Shown here: positions 41,241 through 53,680 of the stretch, piece after piece | Layout: each line of letters opens with the position of its first letter | How positions within the stretch are numbered: the first letter of the stretch is position 1 | DNA from: Citrobacter youngae | GTDB lineage: Bacteria; Pseudomonadota; Gammaproteobacteria; Enterobacterales; Enterobacteriaceae | Direction of reading: 5' to 3' | Length of the DNA: 64,000 bases | Assembly (NCBI RefSeq): GCF_003818115.1 | Contig: NZ_RPOI01000035.1 | Span: forward strand, 21,724 to 85,723 | Notes under the pieces: generated by a model | Seen by the model: the letters and a program-made list of their open reading frames with translations, nothing else | What the model was told of the DNA's origin: nothing | Databases searched by the model: none | Position numbers and translations under genes: made by a program

Positions 41241-42287
41241 CTAAATCGAACGGCGACGGGTTAACGCGACACCAGCACCGATCAGGGCCCCAACGATGCC
41301 CCAAATAATCATCAGGAAGGCACGACGTGGGCTATCACGTTTTACCGGTTCTTCCGGTGTCCGCAAATAACGATAGGTCTGAAAACGCGGATCCAGGGTC
41401 GGTCCTACGTTCAGCGTGTTCAGCATGGCTCTGTTTTGAAAATAGTCCATATCAAAATCTGGGCCAACAGATTGCAGGTTTTCGAGTCGCGCCTGCAGCA
41501 TAGGGCGTCCGAGTAAAAACAACTCAGAATCAGGCAACTCTTCAGCAGGGACATCAGTAGAAGTACGCGAAATATTATGCTGCTCAGCAATTTTGAGCGC
41601 TTGTTCAATGTTATGAACACGGCGAGAGAAAATCGATTTTGCTACCTCTTCCTGCCGTTTGACCTGCGCTTTCATTTGCACCGTCCGCGCAGCCCATGCG
41701 CCTTTCAGCTCATCGTTCAGATGACGTGCTGCACGCTGGCTGGCAAAGGCCACGTACTGGCGCAGAAGATTGTTGGCATCAGGTGCCGTTTCCGCAATAA
41801 GCTTCACGCTGTCATTGGTGTTCCGCAACGCATCACCAGGCATAAACTGAATGTTGTTGATCAGTTCATCCAGCAGCGCGGCATCGGCTTTACTGTTTCC
41901 GACCATACGCTGCTTGTAATAATCAGTCTGCTGCCAGAATTCACGGCGCGTATCCCAGGAGGCAAGCTGCATGATAAATTCTTTATAGGCTTCATCCATC
42001 ACCGACGGCTGGTCCGTTGATGCGAGGCTGGCCTTAATATCCAGGTTGCGCAGGAACTGTTGTTGAGAGTAATAGCCCCCCAACATATTCACCGTAGGCT
42101 TGTCTGAAATAGCCGTTGCGCTCCACTCCTGACGGGCGAAAAAAGTATAGGCGAGAGCAACAAGTGCAAATGCGAGTGCCATACCGACAATCCACACCTT
42201 CCCTGCCCATAAGGTACGAAACAACCCACGGATATCCAGTTCATTTTCAGCGCTCATGGCGTCTTCCCCCGGTAATGGTTGTGTCAT
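41241..42287 (-). CDS. wzzE: ECA chain-length regulator WzzE
   Basis: Polysaccharide co-polymerase of 348 residues. Two membrane segments (about 32-52 and 320-342) flank a large helical periplasmic domain. The C-terminal Pro-rich segment [14 protein letters not shown] before the second membrane helix is the family signature. It controls ECA repeat number with WzyE. Second gene of the operon, 12 bp after wecA. Confidence 0.96.
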   Translation of the reverse strand: MTQPLPGEDAMSAENELDIRGLFRTLWAGKVWIVGMALAFALVALAYTFFARQEWSATAISDKPTVNMLGGYYSQQQFLRNLDIKASLASTDQPSVMDEAYKEFIMQLASWDTRREFWQQTDYYKQRMVGNSKADAALLDELINNIQFMPGDALRNTNDSVKLIAETAPDANNLLRQYVAFASQRAARHLNDELKGAWAARTVQMKAQVKRQEEVAKSIFSRRVHNIEQALKIAEQHNISRTSTDVPAEELPDSELFLLGRPMLQARLENLQSVGPDFDMDYFQNRAMLNTLNVGPTLDPRFQTYRYLRTPEEPVKRDSPRRAFLMIIWGIVGALIGAGVALTRRRSI

Positions 42288-42299
42288 CGCATCCTCAAT

Positions 42300-43403
42300 T
42301 CACTTGGTTAAGTTTGGTTTGCCTTCACGAATTCTTCGCAGTCTGCGCTTCACTCGCTTGATAAATCTCGCCACTTTCCAGGCACGCTTGATACAGTATC
42401 CGTAGAGGCCAAATGCCATTAAAAACAGCACCAGCATGGCCCATTCCGGAACCAAACGGAAATATTCAGCCAGCACACCGATCGATGCCAGCACGGCCGC
42501 CGCCAGCGTAATCAGAACAAATGCCTGGCGGGAAGTAAACCCTGCCCGCATCACCAAATGATGAATGTGCTGGCGATCGGCTGAGAACGGGCTCATGCCC
42601 TTACGCAAACGGCGGTACATGATCGCCACCATATCCATTAACGGGATGGCGATAATCCACAGTGCGGTAACTGGGCTTATAGGATGTGTTTTGCCCTGCG
42701 TGGTTTCCAGCAGGATCCAGATGATGGTAAAACCAATCAGCGTACTGCCAGCATCACCCATGAAGACTTTATAACGGCGCCCAAGAACGCCCAGGTTCAG
42801 CAGAATATAAGGCAGAATGGCGGCGATCATCGCAAAACACCATACGGCCAGACTCGTCTGCCCATCGAACCACAGGATAAACCCCATCGCCGCGAATGAA
42901 ACGCTGGACAGCCCACCTAACAGGCCGTCAATACCGTCCACCATATTGAAAGCATTAATTGCCGCCCAGACGGCAAACAGCGTCAGTAAATAGCCAAACG
43001 GGCCAAGAATCATCTCCCAGGGGCCAAAAATATACCCAAGGCTAAGAAGATAGAGTTTGCCAACCGACATCATGATAATGCCGATCGCGGCCTGGATAGT
43101 TGCGCGGATTTTTACACTGATATCAAAACGATCGTCCAGCGCGCCAACCAAAACCAGCACGCCGGCACAGGCCAGATAGAGAGAAGCATGCGGGATGTAA
43201 TAATCAGCAATCACAAACGTAAAGCAAATACCTGCGTAAGCCGAAATCCCCCCAACCAGCGGGATCAATCCTTGATGCCGTTTGCGAAAGTTGGGTTTAT
43301 CCACTAAACCAATCTTTTTTGCGACCTTACGCGCAAAGAAAAGAAACAGTGTTGTGAATAAAAAAATACTGATGAGATCAGTGCTTACTGTCAGTAAATT
43401 CAC
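42300..43403 (-). CDS. wecA: Undecaprenyl-phosphate GlcNAc-1-phosphate transferase WecA
   Basis: Starts ECA (and often O-antigen) synthesis by moving GlcNAc-1-P to undecaprenyl phosphate. 367 residues with about 11 membrane segments. The aspartate-rich motif is GALDDRFD; NMVDGIDGLLG and the HIHH motif (DRQHIHHLVM) are present. The gene heads the 12-gene wec operon. The 190 bp upstream, before the rho terminator, is AT-rich and should hold the promoter; I could not assign boxes. Confidence 0.97.
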   Translation of the reverse strand: MNLLTVSTDLISIFLFTTLFLFFARKVAKKIGLVDKPNFRKRHQGLIPLVGGISAYAGICFTFVIADYYIPHASLYLACAGVLVLVGALDDRFDISVKIRATIQAAIGIIMMSVGKLYLLSLGYIFGPWEMILGPFGYLLTLFAVWAAINAFNMVDGIDGLLGGLSSVSFAAMGFILWFDGQTSLAVWCFAMIAAILPYILLNLGVLGRRYKVFMGDAGSTLIGFTIIWILLETTQGKTHPISPVTALWIIAIPLMDMVAIMYRRLRKGMSPFSADRQHIHHLVMRAGFTSRQAFVLITLAAAVLASIGVLAEYFRLVPEWAMLVLFLMAFGLYGYCIKRAWKVARFIKRVKRRLRRIREGKPNLTK

Positions 43404-43593
43404 AATGCATGCTCTCAGAGAAAATTAATAGCAGAAGTATAACCACGAAGACCTTTATTCAGAAGGGAAACCCGTCTCCATATCCGATGGTTCTGTATAA
43501 TTATCAACCACAAGATACAAATTACGAATCTTTTTCAACCTGGCGGTATGTCATACCGTATTATTGTTATTGTGTCGTTAAGATTACAGGCAT

Positions 43594-43628
43594 AAAAGCA
43601 AAACGCCACGTAAAAACGTGGCGTTTTC
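43594..43628 (-). terminator. rho terminator
   Basis: A 12 bp perfect stem AAAACGCCACGT/ACGTGGCGTTTT (43600-43611 with 43616-43627) with a 4-nt loop and a T-rich tail on the minus strand, 15 nt after the rho stop codon. Confidence 0.9.
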
Positions 43629-43642
43629 GGATGATGCCTGAA

Positions 43643-44902
43643 TTATGAGCGCTTCATCATATCGAAGAAGTCATCATTGGTCTTCGTCATCGCCAGCTTG
43701 TTAATGAGGAACTCCATTGCATCAATTTCACCCATCGGATGGATGATTTTGCGCAGGATCCACATTTTCTGCAGCTCTTCCTGGGTGGTAAGCAGCTCTT
43801 CTTTACGGGTACCGGAACGATTGTAGTCGATAGCCGGGAAGACGCGTTTTTCAGCGATCTTACGAGAGAGATGCAGTTCCATGTTGCCGGTACCTTTAAA
43901 CTCTTCGTAGATAACTTCATCCATTTTAGAGCCGGTATCGATAAGCGCAGTCGCGATGATGGTCAGGCTGCCGCCCTCTTCCACGTTACGTGCCGCACCG
44001 AAGAAACGCTTCGGACGGTGCAGGGCGTTGGCATCAACACCACCGGTCAGGACTTTACCGGAAGCCGGGACCACGGTGTTGTACGCACGCGCCAGACGCG
44101 TGATGGAGTCGAGCAGGATGATAACGTCTTTCTTATGTTCAACCAGACGTTTCGCCTTCTCGATTACCATTTCCGCAACCTGAACGTGGCGAGATGCGGG
44201 TTCATCAAAGGTAGAAGCCACAACTTCACCTTTAACCAGACGCTGCATCTCGGTCACTTCTTCCGGACGTTCGTCAATCAGCAGCACCATCAGCACACAG
44301 TCCGGGTGGTTGTAGGCAATGCTCTGCGCAATGTTCTGCAGCAGCATGGTTTTACCCGCTTTTGGCGGTGCCACAATCAGACCACGTTGGCCACGACCGA
44401 TCGGCGATGCCAGATCCAGTACGCGCGCCGTTAAGTCCTCGGTAGAACCATTACCACGCTCCATACGCAGACGGGAGTTTGCGTGCAGCGGCGTTAAGTT
44501 TTCGAAGAGGATCTTGTTACGGGCGTTTTCCGGTTTGTCGTAGTTAACTTCGTTAACTTTCAACAGCGCAAAATAGCGTTCACCTTCTTTTGGCGGGCGA
44601 ATCTTACCAGAAATGGTATCACCAGTGCGGAGGTTGAAACGGCGGATTTGGCTTGGAGAAACGTAGATGTCATCAGGACCGGCGAGGTAGGAGCTGTCTG
44701 CAGAGCGGAGGAAACCAAATCCATCCTGCAATATCTCCAGCACACCGTCACCAAAGATATCTTCGCCACTCTTTGCGTGCTGCTTCAGGATGGCAAAAAT
44801 AATGTCCTGCTTGCGCATACGAGCCAGGTTTTCAAGGCCCATATTTTCGCCGAGAGTGATCAGCTCAGAAACCGGCGTATTCTTTAATTCGGTAAGATTC
44901 AT
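43643..44902 (-). CDS. rho: Transcription termination factor Rho
   Basis: Hexameric RNA-dependent ATPase that ends transcription. 419 residues. The N-terminal RNA-binding OSB fold includes [13 protein letters not shown]; Walker A is [10 protein letters not shown], Walker B is [15 protein letters not shown], and the R-loop/Q-loop region [19 protein letters not shown] is intact. ATG 44902 ([15 protein letters not shown]) is chosen over a codon 72 bp upstream. A leader of more than 80 nt containing rhoL precedes it, as expected for autogenous Rho-dependent attenuation. Confidence 0.98.
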   Translation of the reverse strand: MNLTELKNTPVSELITLGENMGLENLARMRKQDIIFAILKQHAKSGEDIFGDGVLEILQDGFGFLRSADSSYLAGPDDIYVSPSQIRRFNLRTGDTISGKIRPPKEGERYFALLKVNEVNYDKPENARNKILFENLTPLHANSRLRMERGNGSTEDLTARVLDLASPIGRGQRGLIVAPPKAGKTMLLQNIAQSIAYNHPDCVLMVLLIDERPEEVTEMQRLVKGEVVASTFDEPASRHVQVAEMVIEKAKRLVEHKKDVIILLDSITRLARAYNTVVPASGKVLTGGVDANALHRPKRFFGAARNVEEGGSLTIIATALIDTGSKMDEVIYEEFKGTGNMELHLSRKIAEKRVFPAIDYNRSGTRKEELLTTQEELQKMWILRKIIHPMGEIDAMEFLINKLAMTKTNDDFFDMMKRS

Positions 44903-44980
44903 AATGGTGTGAGTTCTTAAACTTGGGGTAAATCTCGAACTTAATGTTGTGAATGGTATGGCAGGGTCATCCATGCCTGT

Positions 44981-45091
44981 TTACGGCCATCGACTCATGT
45001 CTGTTCGCTGTCTGGTCACAGGAAAGTACGCAGAACTGAAACGACAAGACGGATTGAGTGACAAGGCCCTGAATCTGTCTACTTCTCGCAC
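44981..45091 (-). CDS. rhoL: rho leader peptide RhoL
   Basis: A 36-codon frame in the rho leader. Its end (CRFSSAYFPVTRQRTDMSR) is nearly the same as E. coli RhoL from memory. Here the E. coli stop TGA after MSR is TGG, so the peptide gains W-P before TAA at 44981-44983. No ATG exists at the expected place; GTG at 45091 is the best start but its ribosome binding site is poor, and a TTG further in (GCC TTG TCA) is an alternative. Its presence supports translation-linked control of rho. Confidence 0.6.
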   Translation of the reverse strand: MREVDRFRALSLNPSCRFSSAYFPVTRQRTDMSRWP

Positions 45092-45240
45092 GAGAAACAA
45101 CGGGAAGTATTGGATAAAGCTAGATTCAAACTTAATAAGGTATGTTTAATACGAAGTCAACACTAACTTAGCACGACTCAAGTCGGGCGTCCAGTCATCC
45201 GAATCATTTCGAAGTATGGCCGCCCGATCATGATACTTCC

Positions 45241-45570
45241 TTACGCTAAGTTAGCGTCGAGGAACTCTTTCAACTGACCTTTGGACAGCGCGCCGACTTT
45301 AGTCGCCGCAACTTCGCCGTTTTTAAACAGCAGAAGGGTCGGGATGCCACGAATACCATACTTCGGCGCGGTGCCTGGGTTTTGGTCAATGTTCAGTTTA
45401 GCAACCGTCAATTTGCCCTGATATTCGTCAGCGATTTCATCCAGAATCGGAGCGATCATTTTGCACGGACCGCACCACTCTGCCCAGAAATCAACGAGGA
45501 TAGCTCCGTCCGCTTTGAGTACATCCGTGTCAAAACTGTCGTCAGTCAGGTGAATAATTTTATCGCTCAT
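45241..45570 (-). CDS. trxA: Thioredoxin 1 TrxA
   Basis: 109-residue disulfide reductase, electron donor for ribonucleotide reductase and others. The active site is WCGPC (residues 33-37 counting Met), and cis-Pro is in GIPTLLLF. The sequence looks identical to E. coli TrxA. It is divergent from rhlB and 150 bp upstream of rhoL. Confidence 0.99.
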
Positions 45571-45809
45571 AATAACTCCACAGGAATAAGCCTGGTGTGT
45601 TGGTGTTTACACATCATCCTTCAAGCCGCCTTTTTGTTGGCTGTGCGCTGCGTCCTGGTCACGTACTCAATACGCTTCTTTGGACCCATTCACTTGCCAT
45701 CTCGACGCATCATGAATGAATTGTGTACAGTATTAACCAACTAAAGGTTGACTTTATTTCACCGGATACGCTTTCGTAAAGCAATAGTAAGCTGATATTC
45801 TACCACACT

Positions 45810-47078
45810 ATGAGCAAAACACATTTAACAGAACAGAAGTTTTCCGACTTCGCCCTGCACCCGAAGGTGATAGAAGCCCTTGAAAATAAAGGGTTTCATA
45901 ACTGCACGCCCATTCAGGCTCTCGCGCTGCCGCTTACGCTGGCAGGCCGTGATGTTGCAGGGCAGGCGCAAACCGGTACCGGAAAAACGATGGCGTTCCT
46001 GACGTCAACGTTTCATTATCTTCTCTCTCATCCCGCGATTGACGATCGCAAGGTGAACCAACCGCGTGCGTTAATTATGGCGCCAACGCGTGAGTTAGCC
46101 GTGCAGATCCACGCCGACGCCGAGCCGCTGGCACAGACCACCGGTCTGAAATTAGGCCTGGCTTATGGCGGCGACGGTTACGACAAACAGCTGAAAGTGC
46201 TGGAAAGCGGCGTCGATATTCTTATCGGCACGACCGGTCGTCTTATCGACTACGCAAAACAGAACCATATCAACCTGGGCGCGATTCAGGTCGTGGTGCT
46301 GGATGAAGCCGATCGTATGTACGATCTGGGCTTTATCAAAGATATCCGTTGGCTGTTCCGTCGTATGCCGCCAACCACCCAACGTCTGAACATGCTGTTT
46401 TCTGCAACCCTCTCTTATCGCGTTCGCGAACTGGCGTTTGAACAAATGAATAACGCCGAGTACGTTGAAGTCGAACCGGAACAGAAGACGGGCCACCGTA
46501 TTAAAGAAGAACTCTTCTATCCTTCCAACGAAGAGAAAATGCGTTTACTGCAAACGCTGATTGAAGAAGAGTGGCCAGATCGCGCCATTGTTTTTGCTAA
46601 CACCAAACATCGCTGTGAAGAGATCTGGGGCAGTCTTGCTGCTGACGGACATCGCGTAGGCCTGCTTACCGGTGACGTGGCGCAGAAAAAACGCCTGCGT
46701 ATCCTTGATGAGTTCACCCGTGGCGATCTCGATATTCTCGTCGCAACCGATGTCGCGGCGCGTGGCCTGCACATCCCAGCCGTAACGCACGTGTTTAACT
46801 ATGACCTGCCGGATGACTGTGAAGATTACGTCCACCGTATTGGTCGTACAGGTCGTGCAGGCGCAAGTGGTCATTCTATTAGCCTGGCTTGTGAAGAGTA
46901 CGCGCTGAATTTACCTGCAATCGAGACCTACATTGGCCACTCGATTCCGGTCAGCAAGTACAACCCGGACGCGCTAATGACTGACCTGCCAAAGCCGCTG
47001 CGCATGACGCGCCCACGCCCAGGCAATGGCCCGCGTCGTACCGGTGGTGCTCCGCGTAATCGTCGTCGTTCAGGTTAA
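45810..47078 (+). CDS. rhlB: DEAD-box RNA helicase RhlB
   Basis: Helicase subunit of the RNA degradosome, binding RNase E. 422 residues. Q motif [13 protein letters not shown], Walker [13 protein letters not shown] in [13 protein letters not shown] as FSATLS, and [10 protein letters not shown] are in order. The C terminus is Arg/Gly/Pro-rich ([17 protein letters not shown]), the RNA-binding tail. gppA follows after 8 bp, suggesting co-transcription. Confidence 0.98.
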   Translation: MSKTHLTEQKFSDFALHPKVIEALENKGFHNCTPIQALALPLTLAGRDVAGQAQTGTGKTMAFLTSTFHYLLSHPAIDDRKVNQPRALIMAPTRELAVQIHADAEPLAQTTGLKLGLAYGGDGYDKQLKVLESGVDILIGTTGRLIDYAKQNHINLGAIQVVVLDEADRMYDLGFIKDIRWLFRRMPPTTQRLNMLFSATLSYRVRELAFEQMNNAEYVEVEPEQKTGHRIKEELFYPSNEEKMRLLQTLIEEEWPDRAIVFANTKHRCEEIWGSLAADGHRVGLLTGDVAQKKRLRILDEFTRGDLDILVATDVAARGLHIPAVTHVFNYDLPDDCEDYVHRIGRTGRAGASGHSISLACEEYALNLPAIETYIGHSIPVSKYNPDALMTDLPKPLRMTRPRPGNGPRRTGGAPRNRRRSG

Positions 47079-47086
47079 CGTAAGAT

Positions 47087-48571
47087 ATGCTCACAACCAC
47101 TTCGCTGTACGCCGCAATCGATTTAGGCTCGAATAGTTTTCATATGCTGGTTGTACGCGAAGTGGCGGGAAGCATCCAGACGCTCACGCGTATTAAACGC
47201 AAGGTGCGTCTGGCCGCTGGACTCAACAGCGACAACATTCTCTCCGCTGAAGCCATGGAACGCGGCTGGCAATGCCTGCGCTTGTTTGCTGAACGTCTGC
47301 AGGATATCCCGCAACCGCAAATCCGCGTGGTCGCCACGGCAACATTGCGCATCGCGGTAAACGCCGATGTCTTTATCGCCAAAGCGCAAGAGATCCTCGG
47401 CTGCCCTGTCCAGGTCATCAGTGGTGAAGAAGAAGCACGACTGATTTATCAGGGTGTTGCCCACACCACTGGCGGTGCCGATCAGCGTCTGGTCGTTGAT
47501 ATTGGCGGCGCCAGTACGGAACTGGTTACCGGCTCCGGCGCCCAAACAACCTCTCTGTTCAGCCTGTCAATGGGCTGCGTTACCTGGCTCGAACGGTACT
47601 TCACCGATCGTAATCTGGCGCAGGAAAATTTTGACGAAGCCGAGAAAGCGGCGCGTGAGGTTCTGCGCCCGGTCGCCGACAAACTGCGTTTTCATGGCTG
47701 GAAAGTTTGCGTTGGTGCCTCCGGTACCGTCCAGGCGTTGCAGGAAATCATGATGGCGCAGGGTATGGATGAGCGCATTACGCTGGCCAAACTTCAGCAG
47801 CTTAAGCAGCGCGCTATCCACTGCGGTCGTCTGGAAGAGTTGGAAATCGAAGGGTTAACGCTGGAACGCGCACTGGTGTTCCCCAGCGGGCTGGCAATCC
47901 TGATCGCGATTTTCACTGAGTTGAATATTCAATGCATGACCCTGGCCGGCGGCGCACTGCGTGAAGGTCTGGTTTACGGTATGCTGCACCTGCCTGTCGA
48001 TCAGGATATTCGCAGCCGTACGCTGCGTAATATTCAGCGTCGCTTTATGGTTGACACCGATCAGGCGAACCGCGTCGCACAGTTGGCTGTACATTTATTC
48101 GATCAGGTGAAAGATGAGTGGCATCTTGAGGCCATTAGCCGTGAACTGCTGCAAAGTGCCTGTCAGTTGCATGAAATAGGGCTGAGCGTGGAATATAAGC
48201 AGGCACCGCTGCATGCCGCCTGGCTGGTGCGTAATCTCGATCTTCCGGGCTTCACTCCCGCGCAGAAAAAGCTGTTAGCCACGCTGTTATTAAATCAGAC
48301 CAACCCAGTCGATCTCTCTTCGCTCCACCAGCAAAACGCCGTGCCGCCGCGCATCGCGGAGCACCTTTGCCGTTTGCTACGCCTGGCGATCATCTTCGCA
48401 AGCCGCCGCCGTGACGATTTAGTGCCACATATCACCCTGCAAGCTCAGGATGAAGATCTGACGCTAACGTTGCCGGAAAGCTGGCTGGAACATCATCCAT
48501 TAGGTAAAGAGTTGATCGATCAGGAAATCCAGTGGCAAAGCTATGTCCACTGGCCGCTGGAAGTGCGTTAG
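47087..48571 (+). CDS. gppA: pppGpp phosphohydrolase GppA
   Basis: Converts pppGpp to ppGpp in the stringent response and has exopolyphosphatase activity. 494 residues of the Ppx/GppA family. ASKHA-fold motifs are [12 protein letters not shown] at the N terminus and [12 protein letters not shown] near residue 140. The C-terminal part is an HD-like helical domain. It lies 8 bp after rhlB. Confidence 0.97.
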   Translation: MLTTTSLYAAIDLGSNSFHMLVVREVAGSIQTLTRIKRKVRLAAGLNSDNILSAEAMERGWQCLRLFAERLQDIPQPQIRVVATATLRIAVNADVFIAKAQEILGCPVQVISGEEEARLIYQGVAHTTGGADQRLVVDIGGASTELVTGSGAQTTSLFSLSMGCVTWLERYFTDRNLAQENFDEAEKAAREVLRPVADKLRFHGWKVCVGASGTVQALQEIMMAQGMDERITLAKLQQLKQRAIHCGRLEELEIEGLTLERALVFPSGLAILIAIFTELNIQCMTLAGGALREGLVYGMLHLPVDQDIRSRTLRNIQRRFMVDTDQANRVAQLAVHLFDQVKDEWHLEAISRELLQSACQLHEIGLSVEYKQAPLHAAWLVRNLDLPGFTPAQKKLLATLLLNQTNPVDLSSLHQQNAVPPRIAEHLCRLLRLAIIFASRRRDDLVPHITLQAQDEDLTLTLPESWLEHHPLGKELIDQEIQWQSYVHWPLEVR

Positions 48572-48579
48572 ATGCTGGC

Positions 48580-48608
48580 TGCCGGATGGCGCTCACGCTT
48601 ATCCGGTC
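48580..48608. repeat. REP element between gppA and rep
   Basis: GCCGGATGGCGCTCACGCTT with ATCCGG is a single REP palindrome between two convergent genes. Confidence 0.8.
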
Positions 48609-48621
48609 TACCAAATAAATA

Positions 48622-51009
<2,388 letters not shown>

Positions 51010-51016
51010 TAAAAAA

Positions 51017-51096
51017 GCCGGGTGGCGGCTGTCGCCTTACCCGGCCTACATTCTTGGCTAAATTGTAGGTCGGGTAAGCGCTAGCACCACCCGACA
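51017..51096. repeat. REP pair (BIME) between ppiC and ilvC
   Basis: Two inverted REP units: GCCGGGTGGCGGCTGTCGCC with TTACCCGGC (51017-51045) and GTCGGGTAAGCGCTAGCACC with ACCCGAC (51069-51095). They separate the convergent genes ppiC and ilvC. Confidence 0.85.
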
Positions 51097-51102
51097 ATCT
51101 AT

Positions 51103-52578
51103 TTAACCCGCTACCGCAATACGCTTCATATCCGTCATATAACCACGCAGTTTCTTACCAACCTGCTCGATAGCGTGGCCGCGAATCGCTTCGTTCACAT
51201 CACGCAGCTGCGCGTTATCTACCGCACCCTCAGCAATCGCTTTGCCCAGATCGCCGGTCTGCAGAGTGGTCATGAACTCTTTCAGCAGCGGTACGCAAGC
51301 GTAAGAGAACAGGTAGTTACCGTATTCTGCGGTATCGGAGATAACCACGTTCATTTCGTACAGACGCTTACGCGCGATGGTGTTCGCGATCAGCGGCAGT
51401 TCGTGCAGTGATTCGTAGTAAGCAGACTCTTCGATGATGCCAGAATCAACCATGGTTTCGAACGCCAGCTCAACGCCCGCTTTCACCATCGCAATCATCA
51501 GAACGCCTTTATCGAAGTACTCCTGCTCGCCGATTTTGCCTTCATACTGCGGGGCGGTTTCGAACGCGGTTTTGCCGGTCTCTTCACGCCAGGTCAGCAG
51601 TTTCTTATCGTCGTTGGCCCAGTCAGCCATCATGCCGGAGGAGAATTCACCGGAAATGATGTCGTCCATGTGTTTCTGGAACAGCGGTGCCATGATCTCT
51701 TTCAGCTGTTCGGACAGCGCATAAGCGCGCAGTTTTGCCGGGTTAGACAGACGGTCCATCATCAGCGTGATACCGCCCTGCTTCAGCGCTTCGGTGATGG
51801 TTTCCCAGCCGAACTGAATCAGTTTTTCCGCATAAGCCGGGTCAGTACCTTCTTCCACCAGCTTGTCGAAGCACAGCAGAGAGCCCGCCTGCAGCATACC
51901 GCACAGAATAGTCTGCTCGCCCATCAGGTCAGATTTCACTTCTGCAACAAAGGAGGATTCCAGTACGCCAGCACGGTGACCGCCGGTTGCCGCAGCCCAG
52001 GCTTTAGCGATCGCCATGCCTTCGCCTTTCGGGTCGTTTTCCGGGTGGACGGCGATCAGCGTCGGTACGCCGAAACCACGTTTGTACTCTTCACGCACTT
52101 CGGTACCCGGGCACTTCGGTGCCACCATCACAACGGTGATGTCTTTACGGATCTGCTCGCCCACTTCGACGATATTGAAACCGTGGGAGTAACCCAGCGC
52201 CGCGCCGTCTTTCATCAGCGGCTGTACGGAACGCACAACGTCCGAGTGCTGTTTGTCTGGCGTCAGGTTAACTACCAGGTCAGCCTGCGGGATCAGTTCT
52301 TCGTAGGTACCTACTTTGAAGCCGTTTTCGGTCGCTTTACGCCACGAAGCACGTTTCTCAGCGATCGCTTCTTTGCGCAGTGCGTAGGAAATATCCAGAC
52401 CGGAGTCACGCATGTTCAGGCCCTGGTTCAGACCCTGAGCGCCACAGCCGACGATGACCACTTTTTTACCCTGAAGGTAGCTTGCGCCGTCGGCGAATTC
52501 TTCGCGGCCCATGAAGCGACATTTGCCCAGCTGAGCCAGCTGCTGACGCAGATTCAGTGTATTAAAGTAGTTAGCCAT
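51103..52578 (-). CDS. ilvC: Ketol-acid reductoisomerase IlvC
   Basis: NADPH- and Mg-dependent second common step of isoleucine and valine synthesis. 491 residues, the long class II form with a duplicated C-terminal domain. The nucleotide motif is [12 protein letters not shown]. It is divergent from ilvY; in E. coli ilvC is induced by IlvY with acetolactate or acetohydroxybutyrate. Confidence 0.98.
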   Translation of the reverse strand: MANYFNTLNLRQQLAQLGKCRFMGREEFADGASYLQGKKVVIVGCGAQGLNQGLNMRDSGLDISYALRKEAIAEKRASWRKATENGFKVGTYEELIPQADLVVNLTPDKQHSDVVRSVQPLMKDGAALGYSHGFNIVEVGEQIRKDITVVMVAPKCPGTEVREEYKRGFGVPTLIAVHPENDPKGEGMAIAKAWAAATGGHRAGVLESSFVAEVKSDLMGEQTILCGMLQAGSLLCFDKLVEEGTDPAYAEKLIQFGWETITEALKQGGITLMMDRLSNPAKLRAYALSEQLKEIMAPLFQKHMDDIISGEFSSGMMADWANDDKKLLTWREETGKTAFETAPQYEGKIGEQEYFDKGVLMIAMVKAGVELAFETMVDSGIIEESAYYESLHELPLIANTIARKRLYEMNVVISDTAEYGNYLFSYACVPLLKEFMTTLQTGDLGKAIAEGAVDNAQLRDVNEAIRGHAIEQVGKKLRGYMTDMKRIAVAG

Positions 52579-52696
52579 GATGGTGTACTCCGTAATGTTG
52601 TGTTGTGGTGCTTATTATTCGGTTCGCTTTTGCGAGAATGAACCCACTATATGACAGGAAATTTATTGCGGAAATTGATATATTCACAACGTCACA

Positions 52697-52711
52697 TTGC
52701 AATTTATGCAA
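52697..52711. promoter_or_regulatory. IlvY operator palindrome
   Basis: TTGCAATTTATGCAA is an interrupted palindrome with the LysR-type T-N11-A form. It lies between ilvC and ilvY, 24 bp before the ilvY start and about 120 bp from the ilvC start. A second, looser AT-rich dyad lies near 52664-52688. E. coli IlvY also binds two tandem operators here. Confidence 0.65.
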
Positions 52712-52734
52712 CGTCGAAAACCGGAGATTCGTCT

Positions 52735-53625
52735 GTGGATTTACGCGATCTGAAAACCTTCCTGCATCTGGCGGAAAGCCGCCATTTTGGCCGCAGCGCG
52801 CGGGCGATGCACGTCAGCCCCTCCACGCTCTCCAGGCAAATTCAGCGTCTCGAAGAAGACCTCGGCCAGCCGCTGTTTGTCCGCGATAACCGCACGGTGA
52901 CGCTCACCGAAGCCGGTGAGGAGCTGCGCGTGTTTGCCCAGCAGACGCTGCTGCAGTATCAGCAATTACGCCATACCATTGATCAACAAGGACCGTCGTT
53001 GTCCGGTGAACTGCATATCTTCTGCTCAGTGACTGCCGCCTACAGCCATTTACCACCGATCCTCGACCGCTTCCGCGCCGAGCATCCGTCGGTGGAAATC
53101 AAGCTCACCACCGGTGACGCGGCCGATGCAATGGAAAAAGTCGTCACCGGCGAGGCCGATCTGGCAATTGCCGGTAAGCCCGAGACACTGCCCGGCGCGG
53201 TGGCCTTTTCCATGCTGGAGAATCTGGCTGTGGTATTGATAGCGCCAGCACTGCCCTGCCCGGTGCGCAACCAGATTTCGGTGGATGAGCCAGACTGGTC
53301 AACGGTGCCGTTTATCATGGCCGACCAGGGGCCGGTGCGCCGCCGCATTGAGCTGTGGTTCCGGCGCAATAAAATCAGCAACCCGTCGATTTACGCCACC
53401 GTGGGCGGCCACGAGGCGATGGTGTCGATGGTGGCGCTGGGCTGCGGCGTAGCATTGTTGCCAGAAGTGGTGCTGGAGAATAGCCCGGAGCCGGTACGTA
53501 ACCGCGTGATGATTCTGGAACGTAGCGACGAAAAAACACCGTTCGAGCTGGGCGTATGCGCACAAAAAAAGCGGCTGCATGAGCCGCTTATTGATGCTTT
53601 CTGGAAGATATTGCCAAATCACTAG
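52735..53625 (+). CDS. ilvY: LysR-type regulator IlvY
   Basis: Positive regulator of ilvC. 296 residues with an N-terminal winged helix-turn-helix (FLHLAESRHFGRSARAMHVSPSTLSRQ minus a few residues at each end) and a substrate-binding effector domain. The start is GTG at 52735 with CGGAG 8 nt upstream; the ATG at 52651 would add 28 residues not found in the family. Confidence 0.96.
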   Translation: MDLRDLKTFLHLAESRHFGRSARAMHVSPSTLSRQIQRLEEDLGQPLFVRDNRTVTLTEAGEELRVFAQQTLLQYQQLRHTIDQQGPSLSGELHIFCSVTAAYSHLPPILDRFRAEHPSVEIKLTTGDAADAMEKVVTGEADLAIAGKPETLPGAVAFSMLENLAVVLIAPALPCPVRNQISVDEPDWSTVPFIMADQGPVRRRIELWFRRNKISNPSIYATVGGHEAMVSMVALGCGVALLPEVVLENSPEPVRNRVMILERSDEKTPFELGVCAQKKRLHEPLIDAFWKILPNH

Positions 53626-53680
53626 CCGCCGAACGGCGGCGCAAGCACCTTAACCGGCAGAGAGTCAGGCTCCCCAAACA

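Noticed and set aside
51670..52641. 323-residue open frame antisense to ilvC
   Set aside because: It mirrors codon use of ilvC, has no family resemblance and no initiation signal. Long antisense frames opposite uvrD (15931-16812) and ilvD (55213-56076) were rejected for the same reason.
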